Of a DNA stretch of 64,000 nt, positions 1 to 8,914 are shown piece by piece. Both the position numbers and the translations under genes were made by a program. Within the stretch, counting starts at the first letter, position 1; each line of letters opens with the position of its first letter. The notes under the pieces were generated by a model that saw only the letters and a program-made list of their open reading frames with translations, made no database searches and was not told where the DNA came from. Source of the DNA: Olivibacter sitiensis DSM 17696 (GTDB lineage: Bacteria > Bacteroidota > Bacteroidia > Sphingobacteriales > Sphingobacteriaceae); the NCBI RefSeq assembly GCF_000427965.1, contig NZ_ATZA01000020.1:1-64000 (forward strand), written 5' to 3'.

Positions 1-216
1 CACTTTTACCATCCAGAAGAACTTATCGAAGCCCTGGGAAACTTTGTGGACAACTATAACAACAGACGTTATCACGAATCGCTGCAAAACTTAACACCTG
101 CAGATGTCTACTGTGGACGATCTGAAAGAATTTTGGAAAAAAGACAACAGGTAAAAATCGATTCTCTGAATAAAAGAAGACAATTGTATAATCAACAAAA
201 ATTAATAAATTTATAA
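1..216 (+). pseudogene. IS3-family transposase, C-terminal part (cut by window edge)
   Basis: An open frame enters from the left edge and stops at 214-216, giving 71 residues. It carries the end of an IS3-type OrfB integrase core: a YNNRRYHESL stretch followed by LTPADVY, then a basic tail. This part lies after the last catalytic glutamate, which is outside the window, so I cannot tell whether the complete gene is intact. The inverted-repeat-like end at 249-274 fits this being the 3' end of an insertion sequence. Confidence 0.85.
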
Positions 217-274
217 CTCGAAAGTCTCCTTAAGGTTTCATCCTAATGTGTCTAATTTAGTTTGAAGACGTACA
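1..274 (+). mobile_element. Right end of an IS3-family insertion sequence
   Basis: After the transposase stop, the sequence from TGTCTAATTTAG at 249 to GACGTACA at 274 has the TG...CA form of an IS3-family terminal repeat; read backwards it starts TGTACGTC. The left end is outside the window, so the repeat pair and target duplication cannot be checked. The boundary at 274 is inferred. Confidence 0.6.
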
Positions 275-361
275 GATACGATTATTCGTGTTTACTCTCT
301 AGCAATTTTTCATTTCTATTAGTTTCAATTATTAGATAACCTATTGTTTCCCTTTTTTGCC

Positions 362-1048
362 ATGTATCGTACAATTATTTTTGCCGCTTTTTTACTTTGG
401 TGTGTTCGTCTACAGGCTCAGAGTTCGGTTGAGGAAACGTTATATACGATACGTTTAAACGATCAACTGTATAACGGCAGGGAGTACGTTTTCCAATTTC
501 AAAATGCGGTAGGTTCACAAGGCTATGGAGATCTAGGCTTTGTTGATAATGGTACCATACTTTTTGGAAATGTCATTTTTCGTAATGTGCCGTTAATGTA
601 TGACATAGTTGCTGATGAAGTGATAACTAGACATCCCGATAGGTTGATGAATCTGGTTTTGGTAAAGCAGTTTATTCGGCATTTTACAATTGGGGATAAC
701 CGCTTTGTTTACCTAGATGAAAATCATACTGGACTGAAATCTGGTTTCTATCACGAGATATATTATTCTAACAATTTGTGCTCTTATGAAAAACGCGCCA
801 AAATTGTTAAGGACTTTGCAACAGGGACAACACGTGAGAAACGGTTTGTTGAGTCCGTTTATTTTTATATAAAGCGAAAGGAAGATTCGGATTTCATTGA
901 AGTTAAGAGCCAAAATGTACTGTTAAACCTATTTGGAGAAAAAAAGAAGGAGCTAAGAATCCTATTGCGTGAAAATGATTTAACCTTTAAACAGAATCCT
1001 TTAAAAACTATCTCAACGGTTCTGGCATACGTAGACAACGCTAATTAA
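362..1048 (+). CDS. Small secreted protein of unknown function, first gene of a TonB receptor operon
   Basis: About 228 residues. I start at ATG 362 because the frame further upstream opens only with TTG; this gives a clean signal peptide ending near LQAQS. The body is mixed, with many basic and aromatic residues and no enzyme motif that I recognise. It resembles the protein at 15939-16655 in length, in an N-terminal GN(V/E)xFxNxxLxYDxVA-like block, and in a late block where a hydrophobic LF(G/F) turn is followed by a basic segment. Both sit next to TonB-dependent uptake genes. The TonB receptor starts about 50 nt downstream. A surface or periplasmic accessory role is inference. Confidence 0.7.
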   Translation: MYRTIIFAAFLLWCVRLQAQSSVEETLYTIRLNDQLYNGREYVFQFQNAVGSQGYGDLGFVDNGTILFGNVIFRNVPLMYDIVADEVITRHPDRLMNLVLVKQFIRHFTIGDNRFVYLDENHTGLKSGFYHEIYYSNNLCSYEKRAKIVKDFATGTTREKRFVESVYFYIKRKEDSDFIEVKSQNVLLNLFGEKKKELRILLRENDLTFKQNPLKTISTVLAYVDNAN

Positions 1049-1098
1049 TCTTTCTCCAAAACTCTGATAATTTTTTTGGAATTGACTTTTTGATTTAT

Positions 1099-3876
1099 AT
1101 GAGGATATATTACATCAAACCTAAAATAGAGACGTTCATATTAATCGGCTTTATATTCTTTTTTTGCAATAAGTCATTTGCCCAAGACAATTTAATATCC
1201 TTGAGTCTAAGTGATGCTAGTTTTAAAGAGTTTATAAATCAAATAGAAAAGCAGAGCAATTATAAATTCTATTATGATAATACGCAAACAGATAGTGTCT
1301 TAATTGATTTAAATGTAGAAAAAGGCAGACTCGAAGATGTATTGGATAAAGTGCTTACACTACATAATCTGTTCTTTGCTATTGATGGTCATAAGCAGGT
1401 ATTTATAACAAAGGGCCAAGGATTGATTACAGCTTTACCTATGTTTAATGAGGTGATAGGGACGGTGAAGGATAGTGCAGCGATTGATCTAACCCATATC
1501 TCTGACTATAAGGAAGAGGATGTAAGTTTAGTTCCTATTGAAAATAAACTGTATGAAATAGGTAGTCGAAGCAATATACGGGTTGGAACTAAGTTATTAA
1601 CTGGATATGTGACAAGTGCTGTTACTGGTTTGCCTATAGCTTTGGCAACAGTAAACCTAGTTGGAACTAATATCCAAGTACAGACCGATCGTTTTGGCTA
1701 TTATTCTATTAGTGTGCCGGAGGAGAGAAGTGTGATTAAAGTTTCGACTGTGGGGATGAAAGAAACCCAAAGACAGCTGATCATGTACTCAAGTGGCCGA
1801 TTAGATATTGCAATGAATGATCAAGTCTATGCACTTAATGAGGTCATAGTATCTGCCGAACAAGGTAATAATGTTAAGCGGACACAGATGGGGGTCGAGC
1901 TATTAAGTATTAAAACCATCAAGCAGACGCCTACCGTATTGGGCGAGGCAGATCTTGTTAAAGTGATTCTTACGTTGCCAGGCGTACAAACCGTGGGCGA
2001 GGCAGCAAGTGGGTTTAACGTTCGTGGAGGAGCTACAGATCAAAACTTAGTGCTGTTCAACGATGCAACTATCTACAACCCGGCTCATTTTTTTGGTTTT
2101 TTTTCCGCTTTCAATGCTGATGCGGTTAGTAATGTTGAATTGTATAAAGGAAGTATCCCCTCTCGATATGGAGGACGTTTATCCTCTGTACTCGATGTAA
2201 CAGCAAAAGAAGGAAATCGTAGTAAATTCAGTGGTTCTGGCGGCATTGGCCTGTTGACGAGTAGATTGTCTTTCGACGGACCAATTGGTAAGAAAACATC
2301 CTATTTTATTGGAGGAAGGAGTACTTATTCCGATTGGTTGTTAAATCTGATTCCAGACGATAGCTACAAAAATAGTAACGCATCATTTTACGATGTCAAT
2401 GTACAATTGGAACATCAAGCCGATGAAAGAAACGTCATCTATTTGACGGGTTATTCTAGCAATGATCGCTTTTCGCTCAACAGCGATACATCATACCGTT
2501 ACAAAAATGCTAATGTAAACGTTAAATGGAAAAAGACGTTCAATAATGAACTCTATGGAATATTTAAAGTGGGTATTGATACCTATAACTTCAATGTAGC
2601 TAGCGATGAAAATCCTATAAATGCATTTGATCTCAAGTATAATATAGGCCAAGTGTTTTTAAAAGCAGATATTTATCAGCATGTTAACGATAAGCATAAT
2701 CTAAATTATGGCTTTAATGGGGTTGGTTATAAGCTAAATCCGGGAAGGATGGCACCCGTCGGCACGGAATCTGACGTACTATTACGCGACTTGGAATCTG
2801 AACAGGCTCTGGAAACCGCATTGTATTTTTCAGATGTATACAAAGTGAACGACCGTTTTACATTGGATATGGGAGTGCGCTATTCCATGTTTAATTATTT
2901 GGGACCGCGTCGAGTAAACTACTATGCACCTAATTTGCCTAAAAGTGAGACTACTATTATTGAAACAAAGGACTTTAGTTCAGGGGAACCTATCAAAACC
3001 TATCATGCGCCAGAATTTAGGATTTCTGCCAGATATGCTTTCAATGATAACAGTTCAGTTAAAGGAGCTTACAATTCACTGAGACAGTATATTCATATGT
3101 TGTCTAATACTACTGCAATCACGCCTACAGACACTTGGAAATTAAGTGATGCTCACATCAAACCACAGTTTGGAGATCAGGTTTCTTTAGGTTATTACCA
3201 AAATTTTGCCTCAAATATTATCGAGGCATCTATCGAGCTCTATTATAAACGTATGAATAATTATTTGGATTACAAGAGCGGAGCGCAATTGCTGTTGAAT
3301 GAAGCAATTGAAACTGATGTTATTAACACAGAGGCAAAGGCTTATGGAGCCGAGTTTCTAATAAAAAAAACGTCTGGAAAGCTGAATGGATGGCTTAGTT
3401 ATACTTATTCCAGGGTTCAGCAACGGACGGTAAATGTTGAAGATGCTGACATGATCAATAATGGTGAATTTTATCCAAGCAATTATGATAAGCCCCATGA
3501 TATTACACTTGTAGGTAACTATAAATTTTCCCATCGTGTAAGTTTTTCCTTAAATGTAACCTATAGCACAGGTCGGCCTATTACTTTGCCGATCGGAAGG
3601 TACTATTATGCAGGATCTGAAAGGGTGTACTATTCACAAAGGAACCAATATCGTATTCCAGATTTCTTTAGAACGGATGCCTCTTTTAATATCGAAGGAA
3701 ATCACAAAGTAAAAAAATTGGCTCATAGTTCCTGGACAGTAGGTGTTTATAATTTGACAGGAAGGAGAAATCCATTTTCTATTTTCTATGCATCGGAGGG
3801 TGGTAATTTAAACGGGTATAGGCTTTCCATTTTTGGACATCAGATTCCATTTGTCACGTATAATTTTAGATTCTAG
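1099..3876 (+). CDS. TonB-dependent outer membrane receptor with N-terminal STN domain
   Basis: About 925 residues from ATG 1099; an in-frame TTG at 1090 is less likely. Order: signal peptide (about 1-30, ending SFAQ), STN domain (about 32-85, SFKEFINQIEKQ then FYYD), a spacer, a carboxypeptidase-regulatory-like beta domain (about 165-245), a plug (about 265-380, with GFNVRGG and VELYKGSIPSRYGG), and a long beta barrel ending in aromatic Phe. STN domains in FecA-type receptors signal to anti-sigma factors, but no sigma/anti-sigma pair is visible here. DUF4249 follows after 6 nt, a pairing common in Bacteroidota. The substrate is unknown. Confidence 0.92.
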   Translation: MRIYYIKPKIETFILIGFIFFFCNKSFAQDNLISLSLSDASFKEFINQIEKQSNYKFYYDNTQTDSVLIDLNVEKGRLEDVLDKVLTLHNLFFAIDGHKQVFITKGQGLITALPMFNEVIGTVKDSAAIDLTHISDYKEEDVSLVPIENKLYEIGSRSNIRVGTKLLTGYVTSAVTGLPIALATVNLVGTNIQVQTDRFGYYSISVPEERSVIKVSTVGMKETQRQLIMYSSGRLDIAMNDQVYALNEVIVSAEQGNNVKRTQMGVELLSIKTIKQTPTVLGEADLVKVILTLPGVQTVGEAASGFNVRGGATDQNLVLFNDATIYNPAHFFGFFSAFNADAVSNVELYKGSIPSRYGGRLSSVLDVTAKEGNRSKFSGSGGIGLLTSRLSFDGPIGKKTSYFIGGRSTYSDWLLNLIPDDSYKNSNASFYDVNVQLEHQADERNVIYLTGYSSNDRFSLNSDTSYRYKNANVNVKWKKTFNNELYGIFKVGIDTYNFNVASDENPINAFDLKYNIGQVFLKADIYQHVNDKHNLNYGFNGVGYKLNPGRMAPVGTESDVLLRDLESEQALETALYFSDVYKVNDRFTLDMGVRYSMFNYLGPRRVNYYAPNLPKSETTIIETKDFSSGEPIKTYHAPEFRISARYAFNDNSSVKGAYNSLRQYIHMLSNTTAITPTDTWKLSDAHIKPQFGDQVSLGYYQNFASNIIEASIELYYKRMNNYLDYKSGAQLLLNEAIETDVINTEAKAYGAEFLIKKTSGKLNGWLSYTYSRVQQRTVNVEDADMINNGEFYPSNYDKPHDITLVGNYKFSHRVSFSLNVTYSTGRPITLPIGRYYYAGSERVYYSQRNQYRIPDFFRTDASFNIEGNHKVKKLAHSSWTVGVYNLTGRRNPFSIFYASEGGNLNGYRLSIFGHQIPFVTYNFRF

Positions 3877-3882
3877 ACTGTT

Positions 3883-5070
3883 ATGAAATTCACAGGTACA
3901 ATAAAATTTATTATACTTTCTCTGTTTTGTGCTTTGGTATTCAGTTGTAAAGATTCTTATGAACCCAATTATGAATCAAGGGACAATGAACCGATATTGG
4001 TAGTGGAGGGCTATATTAATGCTTTGGGCGCGAGTAGTAGGTATAAGTTGAGTCAAACGGTACCCATTTCAGCTAAAACTGAAGATGGAATCCCTATATC
4101 TATTGTTCCGGTAACGGGCGCTATATTGATCATTGAAAGTGAGAGTGGTGAGATCTACCAGCACCAACAATCGGATGCTGACGGAAATTATACCTTTTAT
4201 CACCCTATTTTAGATACAGAAACAAGGTATCGCTTGAGGATTAGAGTAAACAATGAAGAATATCTGTCTAGTTATGTAGACGTGAGGATTAGTCCGGAAA
4301 TAGAGCGTGTAGATTGGGAAGAGACTGCGGATGGCGTGCAGTTGTATGTAAGCACGCAGGATCCAAATAATGATTCGCACTACTATCGTTGGGAATATGA
4401 AGAAACATGGCGCTTTTTTTCTAGATTTAATAGTGAACTTATCTATACTAATGGGGCAGTTCGCGATCGTACACGAGAAGAACAGGTTTCCATTTGCTTT
4501 TTTTCTGAAAATTCCAGCGACATTCAAATTGCTACTTCCGACGGGCTTTCTGGTGATATTATTTATAATTATCCTATAAGGGATATACCACGCTTGTCTG
4601 AAAAGCTAGAAATTCGCTATTCCATACTCGTAAAACAGTATGTACTTAGTAAAGAGGGGTATACCTACTGGGACGAGCTTCGGAAAAATTCTGAAAATTT
4701 GGGCGATATATTTGGGACTATGCCCACCGAGCTTAGAGGTAATATCTCAAATGCCAATGATCCACAGGAGGCTGTCATAGGCATGATAGAGGCAGTTGGG
4801 GTCAGGGAGAAGAGGATCTTTATCGATAATAGGGAACTGAGTGAGCAGTGGTTGGTCGAGAGTGAGTATTACAGTGGCTGTGCTTTATCAGACACTACTA
4901 TAAACGCAGCAATACAGGTTTTTAGGGATTTTCCTGGCCTTATGCCTGTTTATGGTTTTTCAGTTAACCCCGCAAGCCTTGGGTATACCCATTATGCATA
5001 TTCATCACGTCGGTGCGCCGATTGTACGGTGAGGGGGACATTGACAGCTCCTGATTTTTGGCAGGACTAA
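3883..5070 (+). CDS. DUF4249 family lipoprotein
   Basis: 395 residues. The N-terminus is a lipoprotein signal with lipobox LVFSC near residue 21, followed by an acidic, beta-rich domain with the DUF4249 start pattern (PILVVEGYIN) and a late cysteine-rich CADC segment. These proteins are usually encoded directly after an STN TonB receptor and are thought to be its outer-membrane partner, loosely like SusD, but with no defined biochemistry. It is 6 nt from both neighbours, so the three genes are probably cotranscribed. Confidence 0.85.
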   Translation: MKFTGTIKFIILSLFCALVFSCKDSYEPNYESRDNEPILVVEGYINALGASSRYKLSQTVPISAKTEDGIPISIVPVTGAILIIESESGEIYQHQQSDADGNYTFYHPILDTETRYRLRIRVNNEEYLSSYVDVRISPEIERVDWEETADGVQLYVSTQDPNNDSHYYRWEYEETWRFFSRFNSELIYTNGAVRDRTREEQVSICFFSENSSDIQIATSDGLSGDIIYNYPIRDIPRLSEKLEIRYSILVKQYVLSKEGYTYWDELRKNSENLGDIFGTMPTELRGNISNANDPQEAVIGMIEAVGVREKRIFIDNRELSEQWLVESEYYSGCALSDTTINAAIQVFRDFPGLMPVYGFSVNPASLGYTHYAYSSRRCADCTVRGTLTAPDFWQD

Positions 5071-5106
5071 CTCTTTATGAATGACGATGCTTTTAACATA
5101 ATAAAG

Positions 5107-7461
5107 ATGATAAGAAATATAATCCTATTCCTGATAATGTCAATATTAGCCAAGAAAGCTTTGACACAGTCTTTGGCTGCGGTGGAAGATGGGCAATATA
5201 AATATGACAGTTTGTATGAAAAAATGTATGTGCATACAGATAAGGAATTCTATATGCCAGGGGAGATATTGTGGTTTAAGGTTTATGTGGTAGATGGTCG
5301 TACAATGGAGCCCCTAGGCCTAAACAGCGTAGCTTATATTGATTTATTGAATGATGAAAATAAGAGCGTATTGCAGGCTAAGATAGATTTGGGAAAAACT
5401 GTTAGGAATGGTTCTTTATATATACCCAATCAATTGCCAAGTGGTATTTATCGAATGGTCGGATATACCAATTCTATGAAAAATTATGGTGATGAGACTT
5501 TGTTTCTGAAAGCCATTGAAATAGTTAACCCTTACATTTCAGGAGAGAACCTGTTGTCAGAAAACCTGGCGGTTAAGAATGCACTTCAGTTATTTCCCGA
5601 GAGTGGGATTTTACTTGATAATATAGCATCTAGGTTGGCTTATAAGCTTTCTGGTATTAATAGCAACGAGCGGTTCGAAATTGTTGTCCTTGAGGGCGAT
5701 GGGACAGAGGTTTATAGAGAGGTGTCGAATGCTCAGGGAATGGGTAGTTTACCCATCCTGCCAAAATCTGACAAAAAATACAAGGTGCGTGCTATCCTTT
5801 CAGATAAATCCATTGTAGAGGCCCAATTCCCAAAGATTTATGACAATGGATATTTGTTCAATGTTATAAGGGACGATCAAGGTGGATGGAATATTGCTAT
5901 TTCTGCCTCTAAACAGCATATTGGTGAGGCTATTAGGTTGTCGGCTAAGAATCGTTATCAATCTGCTCACAGTGTAGGTCTCATTCTTAATGGTGAAGGA
6001 AAAGCGAGCACACATATCGCTTATGAATCTTTGCCTGTAGGAGTAAACGTTTTGACATTAACAGATGAAATGGGAGAACCACTTGCTGAAAGATTGCTGT
6101 TTAAGTACCCAGACAACGAGCTTGATATCGTTACAAAGTTGGATGCTGAAATGGCAGATAAAAGGAGCCTGATTAATATGGATCTTCAATCGCTTGTCAA
6201 TGGGCAGCAGGTTGAATCAGATCTTTCTGTCTCGGTTTATAAAGTTGATGCTCTGCAAAATTTACCACGTCAGAATATACACTCTTACCTGTGGTTGCAG
6301 TCAGAAGTAAAAGGATATATAGAAAATAGCGCTTATTACTTTTCAGATAAGGAGAATGAACAAGTACAGCGTGATCTGGATGTCCTTTTGCTTACGCAAG
6401 GTTGGCGTAGGATAACTAGTAGGGCAACTGATAAAGAAAAGTTCTTGACCGAGATAGCATACCATCATGTACGGATACGCTATACCGACAGGGATTCCCG
6501 TCGGCCGTTCACAGGCGAAAATGTGTTTCTGAGTGTACTTGGTAAAACTCCAAAAATCTATACCGCTACGACAGATAGTGCAGGGATAGCGACCTTTTTG
6601 GCGAAGAATATTTTTGGAGAAAGTCAAATGGCTACACAATTAGCTGGTAATAAGGAATCAAATATTGAATTATTGTCGTCATTTATTACTGATTACGAGC
6701 TTAATAAGCAACAGCTTTTTTTTAGGGGATATTTAGATTTAAAGGATGCCCTATTAAATCACAGTATCAATGTACAGGCCGAAAATGCCTTTCATCAGGC
6801 ACGGAGAGCCCAATTTCTTTCTGCAAGGCTGGACAATTTTCCTTTTTACGGCAAAGCAGATGTAAGGTATCAATTGGACGACTATACCCGTTTCGTAGTG
6901 ATGGAAGAGGTGTTGCGAGAGTATGTGAAAGAGGTAAACGTGCGAAGAAGCAATTCAAGATACGGGTTAAGGGTGTTCGATGGGCCTAGGGGCTATTATT
7001 TGTCAAATGATCCACTTATACTTTTGGACGGCGTACCTATATTGGATGCCGATGAGATTATGCGTTATGACCCCTTGAAGGTAAAGAGCATAGATGTAGT
7101 GACGGGCAGATATGTTTATGGGCCATTTATATATGATGGTATAGTGACCTTTAATACATATGAGGGCTTGTTGAAAGGTTTTGCGCTCAATCCTACGGTT
7201 ACTTTGATTGACTATGAAGGCTTACAACGAGAGCGAGAGTTTTACGTTCCAACCTATGAAACACCTGAGCAAAGGCAATCTAGGCTACCAGATAGACGTA
7301 ACGTGCTATTTTGGGAGCCAAATATAACAATGGATAGTTCGGGAAAGGTAAGTCTGACAATTACGACATCGGATCTTAAGGGCGACTATGTGATAGTGAT
7401 AGAAGGGATGGATAAACAAGGGCACATTGGGAGTGCAATAAAGAACATTGTGGTGGAATGA
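5107..7461 (+). CDS. MG2-domain secreted protein with C-terminal TonB-plug-like segment
   Basis: About 784 residues from ATG 5107, which gives a signal peptide ending ALTQS; ATG 5077 would add ten residues before it. Residues about 35-140 form a macroglobulin MG2-like domain (VHTDKEFYMPGE, then WFKVYV). A region near 610-720 reads like a TonB-receptor plug (LLDGVPI, IDVVTGRYVYG, GIVTFNTYEG) but no barrel follows. The end resembles the extended beta domain of alpha-2-macroglobulin-like proteins. Third gene of the receptor/DUF4249 operon, 6 nt or 36 nt downstream depending on the start. Probably anchored at the outer membrane or periplasmic; role unknown. Confidence 0.75.
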   Translation: MIRNIILFLIMSILAKKALTQSLAAVEDGQYKYDSLYEKMYVHTDKEFYMPGEILWFKVYVVDGRTMEPLGLNSVAYIDLLNDENKSVLQAKIDLGKTVRNGSLYIPNQLPSGIYRMVGYTNSMKNYGDETLFLKAIEIVNPYISGENLLSENLAVKNALQLFPESGILLDNIASRLAYKLSGINSNERFEIVVLEGDGTEVYREVSNAQGMGSLPILPKSDKKYKVRAILSDKSIVEAQFPKIYDNGYLFNVIRDDQGGWNIAISASKQHIGEAIRLSAKNRYQSAHSVGLILNGEGKASTHIAYESLPVGVNVLTLTDEMGEPLAERLLFKYPDNELDIVTKLDAEMADKRSLINMDLQSLVNGQQVESDLSVSVYKVDALQNLPRQNIHSYLWLQSEVKGYIENSAYYFSDKENEQVQRDLDVLLLTQGWRRITSRATDKEKFLTEIAYHHVRIRYTDRDSRRPFTGENVFLSVLGKTPKIYTATTDSAGIATFLAKNIFGESQMATQLAGNKESNIELLSSFITDYELNKQQLFFRGYLDLKDALLNHSINVQAENAFHQARRAQFLSARLDNFPFYGKADVRYQLDDYTRFVVMEEVLREYVKEVNVRRSNSRYGLRVFDGPRGYYLSNDPLILLDGVPILDADEIMRYDPLKVKSIDVVTGRYVYGPFIYDGIVTFNTYEGLLKGFALNPTVTLIDYEGLQREREFYVPTYETPEQRQSRLPDRRNVLFWEPNITMDSSGKVSLTITTSDLKGDYVIVIEGMDKQGHIGSAIKNIVVE

Positions 7462-7636
7462 AGTTGGATTAGATGCATTGTCCGTTCTATGACTCAAAAA
7501 GAATAGATTTTGCCTCAAGCAAAGATATGAAATTCAGGAGTAGTGCTGTTGCGGAAATAATAATTCTGAATAGCTAAGCTGATAGGCAAAAATAGGTCGG
7601 CTTTCAGAAAGGAAACTACATCCACTGGGTATTCAG

Positions 7637-8347
7637 TTAGCATCCCGGGTATAGTGTAACGTGTAACGCGAACTGTGCCATCTGGATCAACCTATTCCTA
7701 AAAGCTATCATGTCCCAGTCGTAGTCTGTCACCAAATTTAATATGGAGTTCTGAAATGGATATACCTCGGTTTCTGACAGTATAGGCCTATCAGGTCCTT
7801 GCGGCATCGGTATCGACCCCAAGGATATTGTAGATCGCACGGGTCTCCATCGTCCCGTTGTGGTGGATCTTTTAATGCATACAGTCCAGAAATACAAAGG
7901 GATATACTGCATCCAGCGGACGGTTCCACCATCGGTGACCTGCGGAAGCACCGCATCGGTGGTACGCGATATTTCCGTGGCAGATATCTCCATGGCGTAC
8001 ATGCTCAAAACACTGCCTTCCAGCTCCTCGATGAGGATCAGCTGCCGCTTTGGGACAATCTTCGGCTCAAAGGATCTTTCTCGGTCACGGCCGGTCTCCA
8101 GCTCGAAACTGCCGCCGCTCATGCTCCTGACTGTTTTCTTGCTCTTGCCGTTGCGGCGGTTCGGCTGACCAGAGCCCTTTTCGTCGTCCAGATGGTTGTT
8201 CAGCTCGCCATCCAGCATCGATTCCAATAAATGATTCATCAACGGTGCAAAAACACCGTCCGTACCGACGGCCTTCTTGCCCGCGTACAATCCTTCCATT
8301 GTTTCCTGTTTGAAGCGCTCGAAGTCAAAGGGTTCTTTATCTTTCAT
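7637..8347 (-). pseudogene. IS256-family (mutator-type) transposase, frameshifted and truncated
   Basis: The first ~130 codons from ATG 8347 match the N-terminus of IS256-family transposases (MNHLLESMLDGEL, RNGKSKKTVRS, YAMEISATEI). After VLPQV the homology breaks between frames: DLIGLY appears in one frame (within 7738-7956) and LSETE in another. The reading frame then joins sequence near the left terminal repeat and stops at 7637. About 400 residues are expected and the catalytic region is not continuous in any frame, so the transposase is dead. Confidence 0.85.
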
Positions 8348-8415
8348 TTGTCACTTGGATTTACGAATTTATCATTTTTTATTCGTCTCTCCTGTGACAC
8401 GGTTTAGGTTACACT
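7653..8415 (-). mobile_element. Internally deleted IS256-family element
   Basis: AGTGTAAC occurs at 7653-7660 and, inverted as GTTACACT, at 8408-8415, bracketing the broken transposase. These are plausible terminal inverted repeats; the flanks just inside are only partly similar (GTGTAACG against a GTGTCACAGG-type run). The distance, about 760 bp, is well below the roughly 1.3 kb of a full element, matching the missing transposase middle. Exact ends are uncertain. Confidence 0.55.
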
Positions 8416-8421
8416 CTCTGC

Positions 8422-8751
8422 TCAGACCAACTCAAACCCAAGATTCCTGCTTAGGTCCTCTATCTGCGGAACTAATTCTGGTAAATTATTCAGGTTATCT
8501 TTTTTTGTTGCAATACTGATATTGATGGTAATACGGGGGCTGCTTTCCAAATATTTCAATTTGGAATCTTCTGACATGCTGTCCATGATATCCTTGTATA
8601 CATAATGGGTGAAATCTAGGCCGGAAGCATCTTTTAAAGATTGTAAAAAAGCGATATCAAATTTTTTCCTGGTATCTATCTGGTTGATCGTTTGCCTGGA
8701 TACATTCATCTTTCTAGCGACCACAGATCCCTTTATACCCCGTTCTTTCAT
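8422..8751 (-). pseudogene. HTH regulator, first copy, start codon lost
   Basis: 109 codons from ATG 8751. The helix-turn-helix is near the N-terminus (VARKMNVSRQTINQI). It is almost identical to residues 17-125 of the protein at 10081-10458, with six differences by eye. Homology continues upstream of 8751 in frame (KSLGEIIRET), but the codon matching the other copy's ATG reads ATC and one codon has been gained, so the proper start is missing. It may still be made from the internal ATG, without the first 16 residues. It is divergent from the ATPase gene at 8915. Confidence 0.65.
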
Positions 8752-8811
8752 GGTTTCTCTTATGATTTCTCCTAGTGATTTCCCTTTTTCTATTTGGCAG
8801 ATGTTAATGCC
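8422..8811 (-). repeat. Direct repeat, copy 1 (HTH gene)
   Basis: About 380 bp matching 10081-10458 in the same orientation with scattered substitutions. The two copies flank the ATPase gene. The homology starts at the stop codon of the HTH gene and fades just beyond its start. Confidence 0.85.
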
Positions 8812-8848
8812 TGATTGACAAACGGATCAGGTATGAATAACGTTACCG

Positions 8849-8903
8849 ATTTTTATTTTTGACAAATACGGAATCACATTCCGTATTTGTCAAAAATAAA
8901 AAT
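8849..8903. promoter_or_regulatory. Perfect 26-bp inverted repeat with 3-nt centre, upstream of the ATPase gene
   Basis: Arms 8849-8874 and 8878-8903 are exact reverse complements around CAC; the core is GACAAATACGGAAT. The repeat lies between the divergent HTH copy and the ATPase start at 8915. It could be an operator for the HTH protein, a transcript hairpin in the ATPase leader, or the end of a mobile unit. TAGCTTTG at 8904-8911, directly after it, matches the Bacteroidota -7 element. The structure is seen in the sequence; its function is inference. Confidence 0.8.
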
Positions 8904-8914
8904 TAGCTTTGCAT

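Noticed and set aside
7799-8230. 143-codon plus-strand frame opposite the IS256 remnant
   Set aside because: It mirrors the coding strand of the broken transposase and has no start context or recognisable protein features.
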